Positions 57,309 through 64,000 of a stretch of 64,000 nt of DNA are shown here, piece by piece. The stretch is from Metabacillus sp. FJAT-52054 (lineage in GTDB: Bacteria > Bacillota > Bacilli > Bacillales > Bacillaceae): assembly GCF_037201815.1 (NCBI RefSeq), contig NZ_CP147407.1, forward strand, positions 2,860,723 through 2,924,722, in the 5' to 3' direction. Every line of letters begins with the position of its first letter. Positions within the stretch are counted from its first letter, which is position 1. A program made the position numbers and the translations under genes. The notes under the pieces are model-generated. The model was given only the letters and a program-made list of their open reading frames with translations, made no database searches and had not been told where the DNA came from.

Positions 57309-58296
57309 AGCGGCTTTTTTCAAACCATTCATTAATCTGCTTCATCATCGCCTGCATTCCTTCAAAATTAGAGAATTTCGGCAGGTCAGCAAGCATTGCC
57401 TGCTTAGGAGGGGCAGCGCCTTCCCCTTTTTTCTGGAGAATAAAAATGCTCTTGGCATGCTGTTCTCCCTGGAACATAGACAAAGGCAGCTGCAATAACC
57501 CTTGTATATAGGCCTGCTCCTTTATAAATGCATTCAGTTTAGGAGCTTCCTTGGAACTGAAAAGCTGATTAGGGATAATGAAAAACAGGTATCCACCCGG
57601 TTTTGCATGGTTCATGCTTTGTTCAATAAAGAGATGGTGAGCATACGAGTGGCCTTCATCTGCTTTGAGCGAAAAGGCTGACGCTCCTTCATCATTTGGA
57701 TAGTAACCTACAGGCAAATCGCAAATGACAGCATCGGCAGGATCAACAAATAAATTTTGGAGACTGTCCTGGTTATAAAATTGAACGGGATGCTTTTGAA
57801 GATTCGCGTTTATATAAGATAGCTGAATCAGGAGATCATCTACATCCACCCCTGAGCTTTCCACTTTATGATCCTTAAGCTGATTTAAAACAGCTGTAAG
57901 CAGGTTGCCGGTTCCGACTGCCGGATCCAAGAGTGAAAAGGAAGGCTTATTACTCATGAAGCGCTGAACGAGATACCCAACAAAAATCCCTACTGAATCC
58001 GGAGTCATCTGGTGGTTTGGATGGGCGCCTTCCTTCAGGCCCTTTAGCACACACAATTGGAACGCTTTTCTAATCTCTTCTAATTCATATGTATCAAGCT
58101 GGATGTCAGCATAAAGTTTTTTTACTTTTTTCTTAGCCAATTCACTTAACTCATCCTGCAGCACATCACCGTGAAATAAGTTCTCCCCGGTTTCGGCTAC
58201 TGCTTCTATATAGGATAATTGCAATTCTTCGGCCAGCTGTTCAGATGATTCATTTAAAGCAGTAAACAGCTTTTCCATATTTGAAACGGTTTGCAT
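57307..58296 (-). CDS. ytxK: Class I SAM-dependent methyltransferase YtxK
   Basis: 329 residues of the N6-adenine methylase-like type. SAM motif I is LLDPAVGTGNLLTAVL (residues about 122-137). Motif IV, normally NPPY/F, reads DLPVGYYP here. GGYLFFIIPNQLFSS is also typical. The long N-terminal helical part (1-100) resembles type I modification subunits. No restriction gene is nearby, so it is an orphan enzyme; target unknown. Located by tpx as in B. subtilis. Confidence 0.88.
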   Translation of the reverse strand: MQTVSNMEKLFTALNESSEQLAEELQLSYIEAVAETGENLFHGDVLQDELSELAKKKVKKLYADIQLDTYELEEIRKAFQLCVLKGLKEGAHPNHQMTPDSVGIFVGYLVQRFMSNKPSFSLLDPAVGTGNLLTAVLNQLKDHKVESSGVDVDDLLIQLSYINANLQKHPVQFYNQDSLQNLFVDPADAVICDLPVGYYPNDEGASAFSLKADEGHSYAHHLFIEQSMNHAKPGGYLFFIIPNQLFSSKEAPKLNAFIKEQAYIQGLLQLPLSMFQGEQHAKSIFILQKKGEGAAPPKQAMLADLPKFSNFEGMQAMMKQINEWFEKSR

Positions 58297-58375
58297 CCAC
58301 TTCTCCTCCTAGAGCATACTTCCTACCATTTTAGATAAGCTCTGGCTGAAAGACAAGGCTTATGCCTGAAAAAAA

Positions 58376-58440
58376 GCGCAAGCGCCTTGAAGGAATGAAG
58401 GTCTGGGCAGTGCAAAACGTCCTGTTGAAGCGCGGAACTG
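58376..58440. repeat. Possible fragment of a second Bacillaceae repeat
   Basis: AAAAAAGCGCAAGCGCCTTG (58373-58392) is like the beginning of another intergenic repeat I remember from Bacillus genomes. The following bases do not continue it clearly. Confidence 0.35.
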
Positions 58441-58454
58441 ACCGCATGGCGGGG

Positions 58455-58479
58455 GCCTCCGGAAAAATTAACCGGAGGC
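58455..58479. terminator. Hairpin after tpx
   Basis: GCCTCCGG (58455-58462) pairs with CCGGAGGC (58472-58479). There is no U run after it on the minus strand, so termination would be weak. Confidence 0.45.
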
Positions 58480-58492
58480 TTTAGGAACAATA

Positions 58493-58993
58493 TTATTTGG
58501 CAGCCTTAGCGGCTTCAATTGCTGCTTCATAATCAGGATGATTCGTAGCTTCACTAACATATTCAGCGTGTACCACTTCGTTATTGCTGTCGATAACGAA
58601 AACGGAACGAGCAAGAAGGCGGAGTTCTTTAATCGCCACTCCATATGCCTCTCCAAAGCTAAGATCGCGGTGATCGGAAAGTGTCACGACATTCTCCAGT
58701 CCGTTTGCAGCACACCAGCGTTTTTGAGCAAATGGAAGGTCATTACTGATTGTTAAAACCGTAACATTTTCAAGCTTCGCTGCTTCTTCATTGAATTTTC
58801 TTGTCTGTGCATCGCATACCCCTGTATCAATAGACGGAACGACTGAAACAATGCGGATTTTACCTTTTGAGTCCTCAAGTGTTACTTCAGACAAGTCGTT
58901 GGCCAAGACGCGGAAATCTGGTGCTTTGTCCCCTTTTTTCACTTCTTTATTCGGCAAGGTTACAGGATTGCCTTTAAACGTAATATTCGCCAT
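58493..58993 (-). CDS. tpx: Thiol peroxidase, 2-Cys peroxiredoxin
   Basis: Reduces peroxides with thioredoxin. 166 residues; the peroxidatic Cys60 lies in [13 protein letters not shown] and the resolving Cys94 in QKRWCAANG, the correct Tpx spacing. It ends in a poly-Ala/Lys tail ([11 protein letters not shown]). A GGAGG ribosome site precedes the ATG. Confidence 0.96.
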   Translation of the reverse strand: MANITFKGNPVTLPNKEVKKGDKAPDFRVLANDLSEVTLEDSKGKIRIVSVVPSIDTGVCDAQTRKFNEEAAKLENVTVLTISNDLPFAQKRWCAANGLENVVTLSDHRDLSFGEAYGVAIKELRLLARSVFVIDSNNEVVHAEYVSEATNHPDYEAAIEAAKAAK

Positions 58994-59142
58994 GTTTATT
59001 CCTCCTCTATCATCTATGGATCTATGTACAATTTCATGATAGCTTGTCCCGGGAGGCTTTGCAAACTTAACCTCATTCTATTTACTGAATTTTACAAAAT
59101 TTAAAAATCGCAGATAACTTTGGAGGCATAACGAGGCGAATT

Positions 59143-59168
59143 AAAAAAGGTCTGTACTCAGACCTTTT
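59143..59168 (-). terminator. Terminator after the unrecognised gene
   Basis: A 10-bp stem (59145-59154 with 59159-59168), with U after it on the minus strand. Confidence 0.85.
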
Positions 59169-59203
59169 ATAACGCTTAGAGGACGGTGAAGATGTATGCT
59201 TCA

Positions 59204-59824
59204 TTAACGGAACCAAGTACGAAGCAAGCTTCCGATTAACTCCAAATCACTAATTGCTTTATTTAATGCTGCGGGGTTAATGATTGTACTTAGAGTATCC
59301 CTTACTTGACCATCTGCCTTCCAGCCAGCTTTGGAAGAGCTTGTTTCCTGATCACCTAAAGTGAATTTTGCTAATGCATGACCTTCCCCAATATCCTTAA
59401 AACGCTGCGTTAGGAGTTCCATAGCTGAATCCAAGGCTTCTTCCCCGCTCATGACGTTTCTCCGGTTATTTGCCCATTCTCTGAAGCTTTGAGAAAAAGG
59501 TCCTAAACCTGCATTCAAATCGATATTTTTAATAAAATCGATATTTTTTACAAGTCTGGATTGAACCGAAGCAGTTCCTGCTGATAAAGTCCCGGCAGCG
59601 GCTTTTTCTTCGTAGAACTCCTGCCAAAAACTAATGACACCGGCAATTGTCTGAGTAATTCTTGATTTTTGTTCCTCCGAGAAACAATTGTCCAAATAAA
59701 ATAATAGGCATTGTGGCAATGAGTCCAAACCGGGCAGTGCAGGCAACTCGACGGTGATTGGTTCGTACGTCGTTGTACACGTGCATTTTTTTAGAAGACA
59801 AATCAAACAGCAGCCATATACCAA
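59204..59824 (-). CDS. Unrecognised protein with a Cys-rich start
   Basis: 206 residues, TTG start, with AGGAGG 8 bases upstream and its own terminator, so it looks real. The first 20 residues hold six Cys in a row of close pairs (CCLICLLKKCTC), then a Thr/Pro-rich link and a helical body (FYLDNCFSEEQKSRITQTIAGVISFWQEFYEEKAAAGTLSAG). No signal peptide, membrane segment or catalytic motif is seen. The Cys cluster could bind metal, be acylated or cross-link in a spore layer; these are guesses. Confidence 0.65.
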   Translation of the reverse strand: MVYGCCLICLLKKCTCTTTYEPITVELPALPGLDSLPQCLLFYLDNCFSEEQKSRITQTIAGVISFWQEFYEEKAAAGTLSAGTASVQSRLVKNIDFIKNIDLNAGLGPFSQSFREWANNRRNVMSGEEALDSAMELLTQRFKDIGEGHALAKFTLGDQETSSSKAGWKADGQVRDTLSTIINPAALNKAISDLELIGSLLRTWFR

Positions 59825-59917
59825 ATCGCTTTCCTCCTACACTCAAGATAATCCAGTATATGGTTTCAAATTTTTTTTGATTGGACATCCTGGCTGAACT
59901 TATCGAACGGCTTAATA

Positions 59918-59957
59918 CAAAAAGGGAACCCGCTGCCAATCAGCGGGTTCCCTTTTG
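59918..59957. terminator. Two-way terminator after ytfJ
   Basis: A perfect stem AAAAGGGAACCCGCTG with CAGCGGGTTCCCTTTT, with U on the minus strand. Confidence 0.92.
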
Positions 59958-59960
59958 CTA

Positions 59961-60440
59961 TTAAAAGTCAATATCATCTCTCATAGAAGAAGGATGACCG
60001 TTTGATCCGGAATCATTTTTTTTAAACATTTTCTGGATTTTCTCGATCGTTTGCGGTGCAGATTCCAGAATTCTTTCATATAAATGGGTGCTTTCATCCA
60101 GATGAAGCATTTTCACTCCATTATGGCCGACAATCAGGAAGGCAATTGGTGTGATGGAAACTCCGCCTCCGCTCCCTCCGCCAAAAGGCATTCTGCTGCG
60201 ACTGCTGTTTCCGGACACATGTCCTGCCTGAGGCTGGGCAAAAGATTGATCCTCGCCTGAACCTGCCTGGCCGAATTCGCTGCCGCCTGCAGCAAAACCA
60301 AATCCAACCTTTGATACCGTTAAGATCACGCTTCCATCAGGAGTCTCGACTGGATCTCCAATGATCGTATTTACATCTACCATTTGCTTTAAATTTTCCA
60401 TAGCCGTTTTCATTAGACCTTGAATTGGATGGTCGCTCAT
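59961..60440 (-). CDS. ytfJ: GerW family sporulation protein YtfJ
   Basis: 159 residues: HPIQGLMKTAMENLKQMVDVNTIIGDPVETPDGSVILTVSKVGFGFAAGGSEF is the family core. A Gly/Ser/Gln-rich stretch (70-105) and SITPIAFLIVGHNGVKML follow. In B. subtilis YtfJ (GerW) is made in sporulation and is needed for L-alanine germination. It lies 11 bases after ytfI. Confidence 0.93.
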   Translation of the reverse strand: MSDHPIQGLMKTAMENLKQMVDVNTIIGDPVETPDGSVILTVSKVGFGFAAGGSEFGQAGSGEDQSFAQPQAGHVSGNSSRSRMPFGGGSGGGVSITPIAFLIVGHNGVKMLHLDESTHLYERILESAPQTIEKIQKMFKKNDSGSNGHPSSMRDDIDF

Positions 60441-60451
60441 AATGTTGCCCC

Positions 60452-61147
60452 CTATGCAGTATTATTGTGTTCTCCAAATATTTTGGATAAAGGCTTATTG
60501 CCAAAGGATGGCTTTCCGCCCTTCCAATATTTAACGAATCGCAATCCACCGATAATAGCATGCCCGATTCGAAACCGGACCATACCTGTTACCATCGTAT
60601 CCAGACAAAGACCTTGAAAAATCGGAACAATTGATAGAACCGGCTGTGTTTTGAGCTTCATATAGTTTCCTGCCGCTCCGCACATTAAACCCTTTATAGT
60701 CCAAAGCATTCCGGCAGTGCTGCCTGTAGAAGCAGAATCCCCTAACCCGAATCTGGTATGCCATTCAAATTGTGTAATTTCAATATGCTTTAGAAATTTT
60801 CTTGCAATGGTATGAAGACCTGTAATATGCCCTGCCAGTTCTTTGAAATCACGAATTCCCGTTTTCACATCACTTTCTGTAATATGATCTTCCTGTGATT
60901 TCCCGCTGTTCTTTTCTTGGCCCATATTGGATTCCTTAACTACGCTTACACTCATATCCTTCTCATTTGCTTTTATAACAGGAACCTTGAATGTATAGCG
61001 AAGCAATCCGCCCCATGCTCTTACCTTTACTTTCAAGTCATCATTTTTTCCAATCCGGCAATATTCAACGGTGATGGTCAGCTTCGTAAAGGCAATAAGC
61101 AGCATAAAAAGAAAAAGAAATAAAAGAATTCCATAAACCCAAATCAT
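60452..61147 (-). CDS. ytfI: DUF2953 membrane protein YtfI
   Basis: 231 residues: one N-terminal membrane helix (IWVYGILLFLFLFMLLIAFTKLTITVEY), then a soluble part. HIEITQFEWHTRFGLGDSASTGSTAGMLWTIKGLM is the DUF2953 hallmark. Operon with ytfJ, so a sporulation role is likely, but the function is not known. Confidence 0.9.
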   Translation of the reverse strand: MIWVYGILLFLFLFMLLIAFTKLTITVEYCRIGKNDDLKVKVRAWGGLLRYTFKVPVIKANEKDMSVSVVKESNMGQEKNSGKSQEDHITESDVKTGIRDFKELAGHITGLHTIARKFLKHIEITQFEWHTRFGLGDSASTGSTAGMLWTIKGLMCGAAGNYMKLKTQPVLSIVPIFQGLCLDTMVTGMVRFRIGHAIIGGLRFVKYWKGGKPSFGNKPLSKIFGEHNNTA

Positions 61148-61297
61148 CTATACCGCTCCTTTCAGCAATTAAGTATCGCCCAGTACGCCTTTCTTTAATC
61201 GAAAGTCTGTAAACTTGCCTATTGGACTGGACTTAAAAGGGGAGATTGAACATTTAACTCCATGTCCGGCCCCTCCCGCTCCCATCTCTAGCAGAGC
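61148..61297. other. Short gap before ytfI
   Basis: No gene recognised. A 74-codon minus-strand frame (61169-61393) crosses the RDD terminator and is not credible. The ytfIJ promoter should be here but no strong boxes were seen. Confidence 0.5.
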
Positions 61298-61335
61298 AAA
61301 AAAAGCTGCTTCCCAATACGATAGGAAGCAGCTTT
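61298..61335 (-). terminator. Terminator after the RDD gene
   Basis: A 12-bp stem (61302-61313 with 61324-61335), followed by U on the minus strand. Confidence 0.9.
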
Positions 61336-61340
61336 CAATA

Positions 61341-61832
61341 TTAATTTCTATACATGTTTTCATGAACGACTGCCGTATCCGCAAACAGATCATGCAGTGC
61401 CTGTTTTTTGGGAGTAAATCCCGCTACAATGTAAGCGATCCACACCGTTTTACTGATAAATCGCCCGACAAGTTCTCTAAAAAGGATCGTTCCCCATGAT
61501 AGTGGTTTTTCTTGATTTAGTGAAACCACCCGGATGCCGAATATCATTTTACCAAGCGTCTGATTTAGAAATTTCGTCATCAGCACGAAGTATAGAAAGA
61601 AAATAAGCAATTCCAGAAGCGGTTTAGGAGAGAACATCGAACTTCCTCCATCAGTTCCCGAAAAGATAAATATGGGTTTGATCAATATAACATTGATCCC
61701 TGCGATAACAGCAAGGTCAACAAGATAAGCCCAAAAACGAATCCAAAACCCTCCATAAACCGGTTCTGAGCGAACGGGTTCCGATGTAAGGACAGAGGGC
61801 CGTTCCACTGTATCGTCAAATGTCGTGTCCAT
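61341..61832 (-). CDS. yteJ: RDD family membrane protein
   Basis: 163 residues with three membrane segments. VYGGFWIRFWAYLVDLAVIAGINVILI carries the RDD-type pattern (Arg in helix 1, Asp in the first membrane segment), and LNQTLGKMIFGIRVVSLNQEKPLSWGTILFRELVGRFISK is typical of the family. Downstream of sppA by 13 bases, same as sppA-yteJ in B. subtilis, where the pair affects resistance to antimicrobial peptides. Confidence 0.88.
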   Translation of the reverse strand: MDTTFDDTVERPSVLTSEPVRSEPVYGGFWIRFWAYLVDLAVIAGINVILIKPIFIFSGTDGGSSMFSPKPLLELLIFFLYFVLMTKFLNQTLGKMIFGIRVVSLNQEKPLSWGTILFRELVGRFISKTVWIAYIVAGFTPKKQALHDLFADTAVVHENMYRN

Positions 61833-61845
61833 TAAACGCCCTCCT

Positions 61846-62841
61846 TTATTTTGAATACATGTACATCAAACGGCTATTAGCCGGTTTAGAAAATAGTTCG
61901 AATAAGCCAAACATCTGATACTCATCACTGAATACCTTTTTAGCTCCCAAGGAAAGCAGAGAATCAAAGCCTGAGCTTTGTTTATATTCAAAAACTTCAG
62001 GATTCTCGATTTTTAGATCCTTTTCCATTGCAGCTACAGTGTCATCAATGTATCCTAGTTCATCAACAAGCTTTTTTTCTTTCGCCTGGCGTCCGTCATA
62101 GATGCGTCCGTCCGCGATTTTTTTTACATCTTCACGAGTCATTTTCCGGCCTTCAGAAATAACATCCACAAATCCTTCGTAGGCGTTGTTTACCATACCT
62201 TGAAGGATATTGCGCTCTTCTTTTGTCATATCACGCGATGGAGACATAATGTCCTTATATGGACCGCTTTTAATCGTTTCGAACTTCACGCCATATTGCT
62301 TCGCGAGCTCACCATAGTTTACACCTTCCATAATGACTCCAAGTGACCCGGTAAGCGTATCAGGAGCAGCGAAAACTTTATCTGCTGCCGTTGAAATATA
62401 GTAGCCTCCTGAAGCAGCCGTTGTTCCCATGGACACATATAGCGGTTTTTTCGTTTTCTTTTTTAATTCCATTAAATGCTTATGTATTTCTGCACTCTCA
62501 ACTACTCCGCCGCCAGGAGAATTCACTTTCAGTATAACTCCCTGAACGGAATCATCCTTTTGAACCTCTTCAATTTTTTTCAGAAACTCCTGATGATTGT
62601 ATCCAGAGCTTTGAAAATAAGAAGCCGACTCTCCCGTATCCTGAATAACCCCATCTACTTCCAGGACAGCAATTCTATTTTCTGCAGAACCCTCCTGAAT
62701 GATTTCTTCATCGAATTCTGAATCATTCATTGCAAACATTTCATTTGCAGCGCTTTGGAACGTCGTAACCGTATTGAAGATTGCTGAAACGATCACTAAT
62801 ACAAGGGCGATGCCTAACGCAGCCCACCTTTTTCCATTCAT
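61846..62841 (-). CDS. sppA: Signal peptide peptidase SppA
   Basis: Membrane serine protease that degrades cleaved signal peptides. 331 residues from MNGKRWAALGIALVLVIVSAIF, with GAAGGAGG upstream; the longer frame covers the ribosome site. One N-terminal anchor, then the Clp-like fold: NSPGGGVVESAEIHKHL, catalytic Ser in TTAASGGYYISTAAD and catalytic Lys in SGPYKDIMSPSRDMT. In an operon with the RDD gene. Confidence 0.95.
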   Translation of the reverse strand: MNGKRWAALGIALVLVIVSAIFNTVTTFQSAANEMFAMNDSEFDEEIIQEGSAENRIAVLEVDGVIQDTGESASYFQSSGYNHQEFLKKIEEVQKDDSVQGVILKVNSPGGGVVESAEIHKHLMELKKKTKKPLYVSMGTTAASGGYYISTAADKVFAAPDTLTGSLGVIMEGVNYGELAKQYGVKFETIKSGPYKDIMSPSRDMTKEERNILQGMVNNAYEGFVDVISEGRKMTREDVKKIADGRIYDGRQAKEKKLVDELGYIDDTVAAMEKDLKIENPEVFEYKQSSGFDSLLSLGAKKVFSDEYQMFGLFELFSKPANSRLMYMYSK

Positions 62842-63014
62842 TCCATATCCTCCTTCAGTTTCATTTACTTTCATTTCTATCGTCAAAAATGTTCCCTGGT
62901 ATCAGTAAAAAAGAACATGACTTAAGGGATAAATGGTAAAATAAACAACATAACACATTGTATCATAATTTTACTCTTCAAGGATAACATTTCCATTTCA
63001 AAGGAGGATGTACC

Positions 63015-63815
63015 ATGACCAATCGCCGCAATGTATTTTTTTATTATCGGAACTCGGATGATATAGGTGCCAAAGTAGAATCATTGACGAAGCTTGCTGA
63101 AAAATACGGGTTTACGGTTGTATCTCATTCAAAGGATGCAAACATTATTGCAAGCATCGGAGGAGACGGTACATTCCTGCAGGCTGTCAGGAAAACAAAT
63201 TTTAGAGATGACTGCCTGTATGTAGGAATCAGCACAAAAGGGTCCGCCAGCGTTTATTGCGATTTTGTACTGGATGATACAGAAAAAATTATTGAAGCGA
63301 TTACGACGGAGCAGGTTGAAGTCCGGAAATACCCTGTTATCGATGTAAAAATTGATGAATCCGCTTCTTTTAAATGCTTAAATGAATGCACCATCCGATC
63401 AGGGATTATTAAAACATTTGTCATCGACGTGCATATTGATGAAATTCACTTTGAAACGTTCCGCGGAGATGGAATGATCATTTCTACACCAACGGGAAGT
63501 ACAGCTTACAGCAAATCTGTGAACGGGGCTGTCATTGATCCGCTTCTGCCTTGTTTCCAAGTAAGCGAGCTTGCTTCTCTAAACAATAACCGATATCGAA
63601 CATTAGGTTCTTCTTTTGTATTAAGCGGCAGCAGAAGATTAAGATTAGAGGTAGCTCAAGATGGAAATGACTATCCGGTAATCGGGATGGATAATGAAGC
63701 ACTGAGCATCCGCAGCGTGCAGCAGATTGAAGTGACATTAAGCCCTTCTATCATTAAAACGGTAAAATTGAAGGACAACTCCTTCTGGGAAAAAGTGAAA
63801 CGCAGCTTTTTGTAA
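63015..63815 (+). CDS. nadK: NAD kinase
   Basis: Phosphorylates NAD to NADP. 266 residues with SIGGDGTFLQAV (the GGDGT motif), NECTIRSG and DGMIISTPTGSTAYSKSVNGAVI. It corresponds to the second Bacillus NAD kinase (YtdI). AAAGGAGG lies 8 bases before the ATG. Divergent from sppA. Confidence 0.95.
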   Translation: MTNRRNVFFYYRNSDDIGAKVESLTKLAEKYGFTVVSHSKDANIIASIGGDGTFLQAVRKTNFRDDCLYVGISTKGSASVYCDFVLDDTEKIIEAITTEQVEVRKYPVIDVKIDESASFKCLNECTIRSGIIKTFVIDVHIDEIHFETFRGDGMIISTPTGSTAYSKSVNGAVIDPLLPCFQVSELASLNNNRYRTLGSSFVLSGSRRLRLEVAQDGNDYPVIGMDNEALSIRSVQQIEVTLSPSIIKTVKLKDNSFWEKVKRSFL

Positions 63816-63823
63816 GCAATAGC

Positions 63824-63857
63824 AAGGCCGTCCCCTGATTGGGGGCGGCCTTTGTTC
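63824..63857 (+). terminator. Terminator after NAD kinase
   Basis: AAGGCCGTCCCC pairs with GGGGGCGGCCTT, followed by UUUGUUCUU. Confidence 0.88.
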
Positions 63858-63903
63858 TTGATTCAGAGCCAGTTAAGAGAACATATCTGAGCAGATCCTG
63901 GAT

Positions 63904-64000
63904 TCAGAAATCTGCCTTTTCATAAACAACCTTTCCTTCTGCGACTGTCATTGCCACCTTCGTTTTGAGGAGCTCATCCGGATCTTCCATTGTAAAGGGA
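63904..64000 (-). CDS. Amidohydrolase, C-terminal end only (YtcJ type)
   Basis: The last 32 codons of a gene running off the right edge, ending TVAEGKVVYEKADF and TGA at 63904-63906. The pattern DPDELLKTKVAMTVAEGKVVYE is typical of YtcJ-like amidohydrolases (metal-dependent), which lie next to ytdI in B. subtilis. Confidence 0.7.
   Translation of the reverse strand, partial: PFTMEDPDELLKTKVAMTVAEGKVVYEKADF

Noticed and set aside
57307-58296. Restriction-modification system around YtxK
   Set aside because: No restriction or specificity gene is adjacent; YtxK is a conserved orphan in Bacillus.
61169-61393. 74-codon minus-strand frame before ytfI
   Set aside because: Crosses the RDD terminator and the end of the RDD gene in another frame.

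Overview
The window is about 64 kb of core chromosome from a Bacillaceae bacterium (low to mid GC Firmicute, spore former). Evidence: gene order rplT-rpmI-infC / thrS / ytxC-dnaI-dnaB-nrdR / speD / gapB / coaE-ytaF-mutM-polA / phoR-phoP / mdh-icd-citZ / pyk-pfkA-accA-accD / dnaE / ytrH-ytrI / nrnA / argH-argG / ackA closely follows the Bacillus subtilis map. Other signs are sporulation genes (ytxC, ytaF, ytvI, ytrH, ytrI, ytfJ), strong AGGAGG ribosome sites, frequent TTG/GTG starts and SigA-type promoters. No rRNA, tRNA, CRISPR, prophage or IS transposase was seen. I cannot name the species; a Bacillus or Metabacillus-like genome fits.

Layout. 1-4 kb: translation genes, with an L20-type leader before infC (ATT start) and a T-box before thrS. 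4-9 kb: replication restart and initiation loaders with NrdR, then SAM decarboxylase. 9-16 kb: gluconeogenic GapB behind two CcpN-like boxes, CoA synthesis, and Fpg/PolA repair genes. 15.6-18.1 kb: an hflKC pair placed between polA and phoR, next to a full copy of a GC-rich interspersed element. 18-25 kb: PhoPR and the TCA genes mdh-icd-citZ. 25-40 kb: membrane genes, pyk-pfkA, accDA, a FadR-type regulator with malic enzyme behind a good FadR-like operator, dnaE, and ytrHI. 40-51 kb: ytpI/ytoI, a frameshifted ytkL, ald, a 0.5 kb tandem-repeat block, an odd SDR, an NCS1 permease, argGH and ackA. 52-56 kb: a PxpBCA 5-oxoprolinase operon with a YcsG-type transporter. 56-64 kb: MFS exporter, YtxK, Tpx, an unrecognised gene, ytfJI, an RDD protein, SppA, NAD kinase, and the end of a YtcJ-type amidohydrolase.

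How the genes fit together. Most genes lie on the minus strand in short operons closed by intrinsic terminators. The central metabolism genes form a carbon switch: glycolysis (pfkA-pyk), overflow (ackA with a cre site), gluconeogenesis (gapB with CcpN-like boxes), malate to pyruvate (malic enzyme), fatty acid entry (accDA) and TCA (citZ-icd-mdh).

No convincing new multi-gene system was found. The most unusual items are three remnants of one GC-rich repeat family in different states (full, decayed, internally deleted at a GGAA microhomology), the 102-bp/21-bp tandem repeat block upstream of ald, the single-base frameshift in ytkL, the FadR-like operator, an SDR without its catalytic Tyr, a MaoC-like protein without its catalytic His, a small 53-codon gene after argH, and the unrecognised Cys-rich-start gene at 59204-59824.
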